Shown here: positions 7,771-15,959 of the stretch, in pieces
How positions within the stretch are numbered: position 1 is the stretch's first letter
Layout of the letters: each line of letters opens with the position of its first letter
Notes under the pieces: model-generated
Seen by the model: only the letters and a program-made list of their open reading frames with translations
Databases searched by the model: none
Told to the model about the DNA's origin: nothing
Translations under genes and position numbers: made by a program
Assembly: GCA_025060615.1 (NCBI GenBank)
Contig: JANXBS010000003.1
Coordinates: 48,441-112,440, forward strand
Direction: 5' to 3'
DNA length: 64,000 nucleotides
Source of the DNA: Anaerolineae bacterium
Lineage (GTDB): Bacteria; Chloroflexota; Anaerolineae; DUEN01

Positions 7771-8832
7771 TCAAGGCATCTTCGCCCTTTGCTGCTTGAA
7801 ATGAACCTCGGATTGTTCGCGCAGACGGGCGGCGCTGGCCTCAGGCGTGATATCTCGCTGGGGATTGGCCAACATCTCGTACCCGACCATGAACTTGCGC
7901 ACAGTAGCCGAACGCAACAGCGGAGGATAGTAATGGGCATGCAGATGCCACTCTGGGTGCGCCTGGCCATCGGTGGGCTGTTGATGGAATCCCATGCTGT
8001 ACGGGAACGAGATCTCGAACAGATTGTCGTAGCGGGTGGTAAGCCGGCGGATGAGGTTGGCCAGCCCGTCACGCTCTGCGTCGGTCAGTTGGTCCAGCGA
8101 GGGGACGTGTCGCCAGGGGATTAGCATTGTCTCGAACGGCCAGTTGGCCCAAAATGGCACCAGGGCGACGAAATGCTCGTTGGCGCACACCAATCGCTCG
8201 TTTACCTCTTCCTCTAGCGTCAGGTAATTGCACAGCAGGCAGCTTCTGTGCTCAGCGCGATAGTCTTGCAACGCTGCGGTCTCCTTGCTGGGCTCTACTG
8301 GCACTGTCTCGTTGGCCCAGATCTGACCGTGGGGATGCGGGTTGCTGCACCCCATCATCTCGCCTTTGTTTTCGAAGATCTGAACGTAGTTGATCCATGG
8401 CTCGGCGCCTAGACGCAGGTATTCGTCGGCCCACACGTCTACCACGCGGCGGATGTCTGGCTCTTCCATCTCTGGCAAGGTCAGGTCATGCCGAGGGGAA
8501 AAACAGATCACCCGGCAGGTGCCGCGCTCGCTGCGGGCGATCAGCAGCCCTTTCTGGTTGAGTTCGCCGAACGGGATGTCGGGCAAGAGCGCGGAGAAAT
8601 CGTTAGTGAAGACGAAAGTGCTGGTATATGGCGGATTGCGCACGCCGCCAGCCCGACTGTTGCCAGGACACAAATAGCAGTTGGGGTCATAGGCCGGGCG
8701 TTGCTCATCCGGCACGCGCTCCACTTGGCCTTGCCAAGGGCGTTTCGTCCGGTGAGGCGACACCAGCACCCACTCCCGCGTTAACGGGTTAAAACGGCGA
8801 TGAGGATGGTCATTAAGGTTGAAGGGTTCCAT
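7771..8832 (-). CDS. galT: Galactose-1-phosphate uridylyltransferase
   Basis: 353 residues. The catalytic His-Pro-His sits at 166-168 in N-P-H-P-H-G-Q, and zinc-type cysteines lie in C-Y-L-C-P-G-N (52/55). Other GalT stretches include R[15 protein letters not shown] and [11 protein letters not shown]. It swaps UMP between UDP-glucose and galactose-1-phosphate in the Leloir pathway. It lies 27 bases before pyk. A second, more divergent family member is at 39749-40759; this copy is the closer match to classic GalT. Confidence 0.95.
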   Translation of the reverse strand: MEPFNLNDHPHRRFNPLTREWVLVSPHRTKRPWQGQVERVPDEQRPAYDPNCYLCPGNSRAGGVRNPPYTSTFVFTNDFSALLPDIPFGELNQKGLLIARSERGTCRVICFSPRHDLTLPEMEEPDIRRVVDVWADEYLRLGAEPWINYVQIFENKGEMMGCSNPHPHGQIWANETVPVEPSKETAALQDYRAEHRSCLLCNYLTLEEEVNERLVCANEHFVALVPFWANWPFETMLIPWRHVPSLDQLTDAERDGLANLIRRLTTRYDNLFEISFPYSMGFHQQPTDGQAHPEWHLHAHYYPPLLRSATVRKFMVGYEMLANPQRDITPEASAARLREQSEVHFKQQRAKMP

Positions 8833-8856
8833 AAGTGTTGCTAATCCTCACGTGTC

Positions 8857-9336
8857 CTATGAATCCCGGTTCAAGTGCTCCAAAAAGCCTATAAAGGCCT
8901 TCAGATCACGGGCTACGATCTCATAACATGCTCGCAAGCCCTCTGCCAGTTCTTCTAAACGGTCTGAGCGCAGATGAAACGCATAGATATTGCGCACCAA
9001 GTGGCGGAAGCTACGATACTCATCCAAGCAATAGCGTGTCTCCTGTGTAATAACCGGTGGGCGCGTCCCTGGGATCTCTGCTGACATCTGGAGCAATAGG
9101 CTTTGGTGCCAATCCGGTCCAGTGGGAATCCCTTCTTCCGTTTCACGAGCGATATCCTCAAAGATGCGTTCTATACCCGTGTAAAACCCGTGCAGGTTCA
9201 GTGCCACTCCATCTAAATAGCCGTCGTCGCCAGTTCGCTTTGCTTTTTCTAGAAGCGCTTCTGCCCGGTGAACTACGCGCTCCAGATCGGCTAACGTCTG
9301 CTGGACCCGTCCAGCCAACCCCATGTAACGGCTCAT
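8857..9336 (-). CDS. HepT-like ribonuclease-toxin-type protein
   Basis: 159 residues, all-helical, of the HepT/DUF86-like kind: Y-L-D-G-V-A-L-N-L-H-G-F-Y-T-G-I-E-R-I-F in the first half, and Y-R-S-F-R-H-L-V-R-N-I-Y-A-F-H later. The R-N-I-Y-A-F-H segment fits the R-x4-6-H motif that HepT toxins use, although the following H-x-Y tyrosine is not present. Its start overlaps the stop of the upstream nucleotidyltransferase gene as ATGA. In known pairs (MntA/HepT) the nucleotidyltransferase AMPylates and silences HepT. Whether this copy is active is unknown. Confidence 0.75.
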   Translation of the reverse strand: MSRYMGLAGRVQQTLADLERVVHRAEALLEKAKRTGDDGYLDGVALNLHGFYTGIERIFEDIARETEEGIPTGPDWHQSLLLQMSAEIPGTRPPVITQETRYCLDEYRSFRHLVRNIYAFHLRSDRLEELAEGLRACYEIVARDLKAFIGFLEHLNRDS

Positions 9337-9704
9337 AGGGGTATACCCTCCTGCTCAATAGTTGCCAAGAAGGTCGGTGAAGCATTCTCAGCTATAACCA
9401 GATCTATCTCGATCGTCGGGTCCAGGTCCAATAAGCGCGCGAGAGCGCGCAAGTACTTCCTCTCATCCAATCCCCATACGGCCAGATCCACATCGGAACG
9501 GAGGTCAAAGACCCCTCCCCGCACTAGGGAGCCGAAGAGCACCACCCGCTTGGCTCCGAAGTCCTCTCGAAGCAACGCGGCTGCCCGGCGCGCCAATGCC
9601 AGCGCACGCTCTTGCCGCCTGGCTAGCTTCTGCCGTTCCCGAAGCCGGCGCCGGCGGGCACCCTCTCGATAGATGATCATCTGCTCGGGTGTCACTTCCG
9701 TCAT
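9333..9704 (-). CDS. Minimal nucleotidyltransferase, MntA-type antitoxin
   Basis: 123 residues from the ATG at 9704; longer readings extend into mutS without support. The first about 40 residues are a very basic helix (R-R-R-R-L-R-E-R-Q-K). The polymerase-beta-like core has V-V-L-F-G-S-L-V-R-G-G and S-D-V-D-L, the G-S and D-x-D metal-binding motif of minimal nucleotidyltransferases, then I-E-I-D-L-V with the third acidic residue. The start overlaps the mutS stop codon (ATGA) and the stop overlaps the next gene (ATGA), so three genes are coupled. With the HepT-like partner it resembles a type VII toxin-antitoxin pair. The basic N-terminal extension is unusual. Confidence 0.8.
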   Translation of the reverse strand: MTEVTPEQMIIYREGARRRRLRERQKLARRQERALALARRAAALLREDFGAKRVVLFGSLVRGGVFDLRSDVDLAVWGLDERKYLRALARLLDLDPTIEIDLVIAENASPTFLATIEQEGIPL

Positions 9705-12505
9705 GGCCGAGAAACCTCGTTGTGACCGCGCAGACGTCGTTGCAGCTCGTTCAGCAGCACCAGCGCCTGCACCGGCGTCAGATTGGCGATGTCGGCCTGG
9801 CACAGGTCGCTCAGGACGGCTGCGATGGTCTCCAGTGGCACAGAGGCGCCAAGGCCATGAGACAATAAGGCGATGAAAGGATACGGAAGCGAGAGAGAGG
9901 CTTCGGACGCGACCAGATAAGGCGCGGCAGCTTCTCGAATCGCTCTTTCCTGGCCTATCGCTTCCGTCACACCTATGCCCTTTGTGTCTTCGCGTCCTTG
10001 CGTTTCTTCCTTTACTCTCTCACCTTTCGTTGATTTTTTGCCTTCAAGGTTCGCCAGCACCTCTGCGGCCCGTTCGACCACATGCACGGGCAGCCCGGCC
10101 AGCCGCGCTACATGGATGCCAAACGACCGCGCTACCCCGCCTGGTACCACGCGCCGCAGAAAGACGACACGATCCCCCCGCTCGGCCACAGCCATGCTGT
10201 AATTGCGCGCGGCAGGCAGGTGATCGGCCAACGCGGTGAGCTCGTGGTAATGGGTGGCGAAGAGGCAGTGGGCGCCTAGCGCGTTGTGGATCTCCTCGGC
10301 CACGGCCCAGGCGATGCTCATGCCGTCGTACGTGGACGTGCCGCGCCCCACTTCATCTAAGATGATCAGCGAACGCGGCGTGGCGTGGCGCAGGATGGCC
10401 GCCGTCTCTGCCATCTCCACCAGAAAGGTCGAACGGCCTTGGGCGATATCGTCAGTGGCTCCGGCGCGTACGAAAATACGATCTACCAAGCCGATGCGCG
10501 CGCTGGCCGCCGGCACGAAGGAGCCAATCTGCGCCATCAGAACGATGAGAGCGTTCTGGCGAATGTAAACGGATTTTCCGGACATGTTGGGGCCGGTGAG
10601 GACGATCATTCGCTGTTCGTCATCTAAGTGCAAATCGTTGGGGACGAAGCGCTCGCCGTCGGGTAAGAGGTGCTCGACCACCGGATGGCGTCCTTCCCGG
10701 ATCTCGATGACCCGCGCCTCATCTACCACTGGCTTGACATAACCATTACGGGCGGCGACCTCAGCTAGCGCAGCCAGGACATCGAGCTCGGCCAGGACGC
10801 GGGCCGAGCGGATAAGCCGAGCGGTGTGCGCGGCGACAGCCTCGCGCACCTGGATGAACAGATCGTATTCTAGTTCCTTGATGCGATCGCGCGTAATCAA
10901 GATGTCCGCCTCTCGCGCTTTGAGCGCGGGCGTGACAAACCGCTCAGCGTGGGTGATAGTGGCTTTGCGTTCGTAATCGGCCGGCACGGAGTTGGCCCGG
11001 CTACGTGGCACCTCGATGAAGAAGCCGAACACCTCATTGTAGCGAACGCGCAGCGTCTTGATCCCGGTCCGTTCGCGCTCCCTTGCCTCCAACTCCGCCA
11101 GCCAGGACTCGCCTTCCTCAGCGCGTCGGTGCAGCGAGTCCAGGTCGGCATTGAAGCCGCGACGGATGAGACCTCCCTCTCGCACCAAGATGGGAGGACG
11201 ATCTACGATGGCCTCGCCGATCAGCCGAGCGATATCTTGTAGCTCGTCTAGCTGGTCATACAGCGCGCGCAGACGAGGAGCTTCAACCCGCTCTAGATGA
11301 CGGCGAATGGCCGGCAGTCGCTCGATAGCCCGGCGAAGCGCAACCAGATCGCGCGCGTTGGCCGAGCCAAAGCCGATGCGTCCAGCCAGCCGTTCGACGT
11401 CGTACAGGCCATCGAGTAGGACGCGCAGATCGTGGCGGAGCAATCCATCGCTCACTAGGGCCTCTACCGCGTCCAGCCGTTCCCGAATGCGCTTGACATC
11501 TAGCAGCGGCTGTGTGATCCAGCGGCGTAGTAGGCGAGCACCCATTGCGGTCTGTGTTTGATCAAGCACGCTGAAGAGGGTGCCGCGCGGCGACCCATCG
11601 CGCAGGGAGGTCAACAGCTCTAGGTTGCGGCGAGTAACGGCGTCCAGCGTCATGTGCTCGCCGGGGCGATAGGTGCGCAGGGTGGTGATATGGGCCAGGC
11701 CCGTGCCACCGGAGAGAAGGCCGGTGACCGGCACGTCTCCCAACTGGCTGGTCCGCAGGTAGGCGATAATAGCGCCCGCGGCCGCCTGAGCTAGTGGCAG
11801 ATCGTCGCAGCCATAAGCCTCTAGCGAGGCAACGCCGAAATGCTCAAGCAGGGCCTGGCGGCCAGCCTCGGGCGTGCAGCGCTCATCGGACAGCGGCGAG
11901 AGGCGGGCCGGCCCCAGCGCCTGCATGGGGGTGGAGAACCGCTCGTCTGTAGCCAGCGTGGCCGGCAAGACGATCTCAGCAGGTCCCAGGCGCGTCAGCT
12001 CTTCCAGCAGTATCCCCCAGGCGTCGTCGCCGTTGAGCTGGGTGGTCACGAACTCGCCCGTGGAGAGATCGAGCGCGGCCAGCCCATAGGCCTCCTGGCG
12101 GCGCGCTTCATGGGTCACCGCGGCCAAGTAGTTGTCGGCCTTCTCGCGCAACAGCGCCTCCTCGACCACGGTGCCAGGGGTGATCACGCGCACCACGTCT
12201 CGCTGGACCAAGCGCTTTACCCGGCGGGCGTCCTCTAATTGCTCCACTAGGGCGATCTTGTAACCGCGCTCGATTAAACGGGCGATATAGCTGGTCACGG
12301 TGTGGTGGGGGACGCCGCACATAGGCAGGCGCGTCTCCTTGGAGAAGGAGCGAGAAGTGAGGACCAGCTCTAGCTCGCGGGCAGCGATTTGGGCGTCCTC
12401 ACCGAACAGTTCGTAGAAGTCGCCCAGGCGAAACATCACCAGCGCGTCCGGGAAACGAGCCTTGATCTCCCGGTACTGACGCAGCATGGGGGTGACTTTG
12501 GACAT
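9701..12505 (-). CDS. mutS: DNA mismatch-repair protein MutS
   Basis: 934 residues. The mismatch-reading Phe-x-Glu is F30-Y-E32 in G-D-F-Y-E-L-F. Walker A is T-G-P-N-M-S-G-K-S (637-645), then D-E-V-G-R-G-T-S-T-Y-D-G (Walker B region) and A-T-H-Y-H-E-L. It recognises base mismatches and starts repair with MutL. Between the ATPase and the last helix-turn-helix region there is an extra charged and low-complexity stretch (about 815-885, K-K-S-T-K-G-E-R-V-K-E-E-T-Q-G-R) that most MutS proteins lack. The stop codon overlaps the nucleotidyltransferase start. Confidence 0.97.
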   Translation of the reverse strand: MSKVTPMLRQYREIKARFPDALVMFRLGDFYELFGEDAQIAARELELVLTSRSFSKETRLPMCGVPHHTVTSYIARLIERGYKIALVEQLEDARRVKRLVQRDVVRVITPGTVVEEALLREKADNYLAAVTHEARRQEAYGLAALDLSTGEFVTTQLNGDDAWGILLEELTRLGPAEIVLPATLATDERFSTPMQALGPARLSPLSDERCTPEAGRQALLEHFGVASLEAYGCDDLPLAQAAAGAIIAYLRTSQLGDVPVTGLLSGGTGLAHITTLRTYRPGEHMTLDAVTRRNLELLTSLRDGSPRGTLFSVLDQTQTAMGARLLRRWITQPLLDVKRIRERLDAVEALVSDGLLRHDLRVLLDGLYDVERLAGRIGFGSANARDLVALRRAIERLPAIRRHLERVEAPRLRALYDQLDELQDIARLIGEAIVDRPPILVREGGLIRRGFNADLDSLHRRAEEGESWLAELEARERERTGIKTLRVRYNEVFGFFIEVPRSRANSVPADYERKATITHAERFVTPALKAREADILITRDRIKELEYDLFIQVREAVAAHTARLIRSARVLAELDVLAALAEVAARNGYVKPVVDEARVIEIREGRHPVVEHLLPDGERFVPNDLHLDDEQRMIVLTGPNMSGKSVYIRQNALIVLMAQIGSFVPAASARIGLVDRIFVRAGATDDIAQGRSTFLVEMAETAAILRHATPRSLIILDEVGRGTSTYDGMSIAWAVAEEIHNALGAHCLFATHYHELTALADHLPAARNYSMAVAERGDRVVFLRRVVPGGVARSFGIHVARLAGLPVHVVERAAEVLANLEGKKSTKGERVKEETQGREDTKGIGVTEAIGQERAIREAAAPYLVASEASLSLPYPFIALLSHGLGASVPLETIAAVLSDLCQADIANLTPVQALVLLNELQRRLRGHNEVSRP

Positions 12506-12538
12506 GCTCTGCCACCTGAAGCGGATTCAGTTAAGGAG

Positions 12539-12567
12539 ATGATAACACCGGGTAGGGAGATGGTCAA
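12539..12567 (-). promoter_or_regulatory. Probable mutS promoter
   Basis: On the minus strand: TTGACC (12562-12567), a 17-base spacer and TATCAT (12539-12544), about 34 bases before the mutS start. It would drive mutS and the genes coupled to it. Confidence 0.55.
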
Positions 12568-12593
12568 CATAAAGACGAAGGCGAGCTAGGCTA

Positions 12594-13025
12594 TCATGGC
12601 TGCTCTTGAGCCCTCGGCGAGGTCATCATCCGCCAGATCAGCGCGAACGCCATACGCCAGCTGAGCAGAATCACCCCGCCGAAGCCCAGCGCGGCAATGA
12701 GAAACGAGACGGGGATGACCGCCTGCCCCAGGACCCCAGCGCGCGCCAGCACCCCCAATGGTGCAGCGATCAGCCAGGCGTTAAGTGCGCGCCCAAGGAG
12801 CGCGCTCCAGGACAGCACTTCGCCGCGCGGGTATGCGCCCAGCAGCCACGCAACGATAACCCATGGTAGCGTGAACTCAGCCGCAGTGATCAAGACGCCG
12901 ATTGCCGGCCATGTCTCATCGATTAGTCCGTGCGCCCGCCGGCCGAGATAGGCGAAGAGGAGCAGCGCAAGCGCATCGCCTATGAGCAGGATGGATAAAA
13001 CAAACCGCTTCACGTGGGACTGCAC
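12594..13025 (-). CDS. DUF3054-family membrane protein
   Basis: 143 residues with about four hydrophobic segments (about 8-25, 40-62, 80-100, 103-130). The spacing and the Gly/Ala-rich helices with W-x-L-G-A-Y-P-R-G after the second segment match DUF3054 proteins, a small integral-membrane family without known function. It is followed by mutS after about 88 bases, but mutS has its own promoter-like sequence, so co-regulation is uncertain. Confidence 0.65.
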   Translation of the reverse strand: MQSHVKRFVLSILLIGDALALLLFAYLGRRAHGLIDETWPAIGVLITAAEFTLPWVIVAWLLGAYPRGEVLSWSALLGRALNAWLIAAPLGVLARAGVLGQAVIPVSFLIAALGFGGVILLSWRMAFALIWRMMTSPRAQEQP

Positions 13026-13095
13026 CTCAAATCTGAAAATCCTTAATGCCTTTCCCCAAAGAGCACGATTAGTGCAAAACGATCACGAGGTTGGA

Positions 13096-13746
13096 CTAAC
13101 GGCTGGCCCAGAGCATGCCGCGCTGCACAATGGTGCGCGCCTCGATCACGTCGAAATCCTTCGCCACATGGCCGAGCGAGCAGTAAAACACCCGCCCTTG
13201 GCCCCACCGGCGCTTCCAGACCACCGGCATGACGACGCCGGCGATCCAGGGGACATATTCGCCGCTGAACGTGGTCGTCGCCAGCACCTCGTTGGACGGG
13301 TCCACGTGCATGTAGTACTGTTCGGAGTGCATTTTGAAATCCTTCAGCCCAGCTACGATCGGGTCCTCGGGTTTGACGATGTGGACCTCGTAGTCAATGA
13401 TGCCGCCGGGATGGGCTACCCACTGGCCGCCGACCATGAACTGGTAATCAGTGCTGTTGCGGAACGAGTCCGCCATGCCACCGTGCCAACCAGCAAACCC
13501 CACCCCGCTAGCGATCGCGTCCAACAGCCCCTGCTCCTGCTCGCGGGTGATCGTTCCCATTGTCCATACCTGGACGATCAAGCTCAAAGACTTCATCTTT
13601 TCCTGATTGAGGTAGACGTCCAGCGTGTCCGCGATCTCCACCTCGTAGCCCTGATCACGTAGCCAAGGGGCGAAGATGTCCACGCACTGCTTGGGCTCGT
13701 GGCCTTCCCAACCGCCCCAGACGAATAGCGCGGATTTCTTCGTCAT
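13096..13746 (-). CDS. ThuA-like domain protein
   Basis: 217 residues from the ATG at 13746, which follows a TAAGGAGGA ribosome site; the 13-residue upstream extension has no support. Sequence features include [21 protein letters not shown] and [13 protein letters not shown], all typical of the ThuA domain, a glutamine-amidotransferase-like fold found beside sugar oxidoreductases. Its reaction is not firmly known. It is the last gene of a minus-strand carbohydrate cluster with a Gfo/Idh oxidoreductase, a CE7 esterase and a GH116 enzyme, which fits a role in sugar modification or catabolism. Confidence 0.85.
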   Translation of the reverse strand: MTKKSALFVWGGWEGHEPKQCVDIFAPWLRDQGYEVEIADTLDVYLNQEKMKSLSLIVQVWTMGTITREQEQGLLDAIASGVGFAGWHGGMADSFRNSTDYQFMVGGQWVAHPGGIIDYEVHIVKPEDPIVAGLKDFKMHSEQYYMHVDPSNEVLATTTFSGEYVPWIAGVVMPVVWKRRWGQGRVFYCSLGHVAKDFDVIEARTIVQRGMLWASR

Positions 13747-13824
13747 TGGACTCCTCCTTAGATACATGATGTAATGAAGGGTCAAGCTGGGATATTATAG
13801 AGCAACCTCGTTAACGCTCCACAT

Positions 13825-14799
13825 TTACTCCCGGCGCCATAGGCTGTTCAAAAATCTGATCTTCTCGATCGTCTGATATGCGCCGCCGCCCTCGTGATTG
13901 TTGTAGCGGTAGATGCGAATGTCCTTAGGGCCAGCAAAGTAGTTGTAGGCGGCGAAAACCGTAGACGGCGGGCAGATCAAGTCCATCAGAGCCACCGAGA
14001 AAAGGGCCCGAGCTCTGGACCGCACGGCGAAATTGACCCCATCGAAGTACGAGAGTGTCCGGAAGACGAGGTCCACCTTATCCCTATGCACCATGCAGTA
14101 CCGGGCGATCTCATTGTATGGAGCCGAATCGGTGATCTCGGTGGCGCGACGATAGTGGCACAGAAAGGGCACGTCGGGCATGACCACCGAGACGGCTGGC
14201 TCTAGTCCGCTCACGGCGATGGCAATGCCACCTCCCTGGCTAGCGCCAGTGGCTGCAATGCGGCTGGCATCTACCGCCGGATGTGAGCGGGCTGCCTCTA
14301 CGGCACGAACTGCATCAGTGAAAACGCGGCGGTAATAGTAGGTGTATGGGCTAAGGATGCCGCGGGTCATAAAGCCCGGGTGGTGTGGGTTGCTGCCGTC
14401 CGGCTCGGGATCGGGCGTGTCGCCTTTGGACCAGGTGCTGCCTTGGCCGCGGGTGTCCATCACCAGATGAGCATAGCCGGCGCTGCTCCACACTAGCCAA
14501 TCGGTGGGAAAGCCACGGCCACCGCCATAGCCGATGTACTCGACTACACAGGGGAGGGGGTCAGAGCGCTGGCGCGGCAAGAGCAGCCAAGCTTTGATCG
14601 GCTGACCTCCATAACCGTTGAAGGTAACGTCGAAGGTCTCCACTGTGCGCAGCCCGTAGTCTACTGGCTCGAAGGCCGCGTTGAGCGGGAAGCGCCGCGC
14701 CTCTTCCAGCGTCTGCCGCCAAAAGGCATCAAAGTCCGCTGGCTCCTCTCGCGGCGGGAGATATGTTCTGAGCTGTTCCAGTGGCAGATCGAAAAGCAC
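13825..14799 (-). CDS. Acetyl xylan esterase / cephalosporin-C deacetylase (CE7)
   Basis: 324 residues from a GTG at 14799 that follows AGGAGG by five bases. This start gives [12 protein letters not shown], the normal beginning of CE7 enzymes; an upstream ATG (14844) overlapping the previous gene would add 15 unrelated residues. The alpha/beta-hydrolase nucleophile is Ser187 in G-A-S-Q-G-G, and R-G-Q-G and the C-terminal N-N-H-E-G-G-G (catalytic His) are present. CE7 enzymes remove acetyl groups from short xylo-oligosaccharides and other acetylated sugars, mostly inside the cell. No signal peptide is seen. Confidence 0.92.
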   Translation of the reverse strand: MLFDLPLEQLRTYLPPREEPADFDAFWRQTLEEARRFPLNAAFEPVDYGLRTVETFDVTFNGYGGQPIKAWLLLPRQRSDPLPCVVEYIGYGGGRGFPTDWLVWSSAGYAHLVMDTRGQGSTWSKGDTPDPEPDGSNPHHPGFMTRGILSPYTYYYRRVFTDAVRAVEAARSHPAVDASRIAATGASQGGGIAIAVSGLEPAVSVVMPDVPFLCHYRRATEITDSAPYNEIARYCMVHRDKVDLVFRTLSYFDGVNFAVRSRARALFSVALMDLICPPSTVFAAYNYFAGPKDIRIYRYNNHEGGGAYQTIEKIRFLNSLWRRE

Positions 14800-14840
14800 T
14801 GTGACCTCCTGTGAAATCTGACGAGGACAAAGGTCCTTCG

Positions 14841-15944
14841 TCATTCATCCAGTTGTCCCTCGCGCAGGCCCATGGGCAGGGGGGTCGGACGCTCGCAGGT
14901 ACTGGTTAATTCGACATGTCTGCCCTCGCGAGAGGCGTCCAGGAAGGCCTGCATGATGTCCAGGACGTGATAAGCCATCTCGCCGTTAGCCCGATGACGT
15001 CGGCCTGTGCGCAGCGCGTATGCCATGTCCGCGATGCCCAGCCCACGGCTTTGTCGGGTATATCCGTGTGTCAGCGGCATCGGGGTCCACTCATCGGCGC
15101 CGGCGCGTCGTATCGCCACTGGCCCGCCAAAGCCGTTAGGGTCAGGCACGCTCAGTGATCCCTCGGTGCCGTAGATTTCGATCCGGGGCAACTGAGCCGC
15201 CCAGACATCAAAGGTGGTGACGATCGTCCCCACCGCGCCATTCGTGAAGTCCATGATGCCGGCCACGTGGGTAGGCGTCTCCACTTGGATCTTCTTTCCG
15301 TACTTGGGCTGGCTGGTGATCGTCCGCTCCGGGAAAGTAATCCGCGCGGAGCCGGTGACGCGTCGCACTGGGCCGATCAGATGGATCAGCGCGGTAAGGT
15401 AGTACGGCCCCATGTCGAACATCGGCCCACCACCCACTTGATAGTAGAACTCAGGATCGGGGTGCCAGCTCTCGTGTCCGTGGCTCATCATAAAGGCGGC
15501 AGCGGCCACTGGCTCACCGATCCAGCCGTCGTCTATCAGCTTGCGGCAGGTCTGCAATCCGCCGCCCATGAACGTGTCCGGGGCGCAGCCGAGGAGCAGC
15601 CCACGTTCGCGTGCCGTGTCCAATAGCCGTCGTCCCTCTTCACGGGTGACTGCCAGCGGCTTTTCGCTGTAGACCGATTTGCCGGCCTCCAGCGCGGCCA
15701 AGCTCACCTCGAAATGAGCCTTGGGGACCGTCAGGTTGACCACGATCTCGATCTCTGGGTCGGCCAACAGCTCCTCCGGGGTGCAAACTTTTGGGATCTG
15801 GTATTGCTCTGCCTTGGCCTTAGCCCGCTCCAGGATGATATCCGCGCAGGCGACGATGTCCATGATCTCGAATCTTTTCCCGGCCTCGAAGTAGACGCCG
15901 CTGATAGCGCCACAGCCGATAATCCCGATTTTCGCCGGTCTCAT
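14841..15944 (-). CDS. Gfo/Idh/MocA-family NAD(P)-dependent sugar oxidoreductase
   Basis: 367 residues. The N-terminal Rossmann motif is [11 protein letters not shown] (about 5-15), and the E-K-P-L-A motif with the conserved Lys appears near residue 96. The C-terminal half has [13 protein letters not shown], a hallmark of this family's substrate-binding domain. It oxidises or reduces a sugar or inositol derivative with NAD(P); the substrate cannot be told from sequence. It lies between the GH116 gene (15 bases upstream) and the CE7 esterase, so its substrate is likely a product of that pathway. Confidence 0.92.
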   Translation of the reverse strand: MRPAKIGIIGCGAISGVYFEAGKRFEIMDIVACADIILERAKAKAEQYQIPKVCTPEELLADPEIEIVVNLTVPKAHFEVSLAALEAGKSVYSEKPLAVTREEGRRLLDTARERGLLLGCAPDTFMGGGLQTCRKLIDDGWIGEPVAAAAFMMSHGHESWHPDPEFYYQVGGGPMFDMGPYYLTALIHLIGPVRRVTGSARITFPERTITSQPKYGKKIQVETPTHVAGIMDFTNGAVGTIVTTFDVWAAQLPRIEIYGTEGSLSVPDPNGFGGPVAIRRAGADEWTPMPLTHGYTRQSRGLGIADMAYALRTGRRHRANGEMAYHVLDIMQAFLDASREGRHVELTSTCERPTPLPMGLREGQLDE

Positions 15945-15959
15945 GTAGCCTCCTACAAG

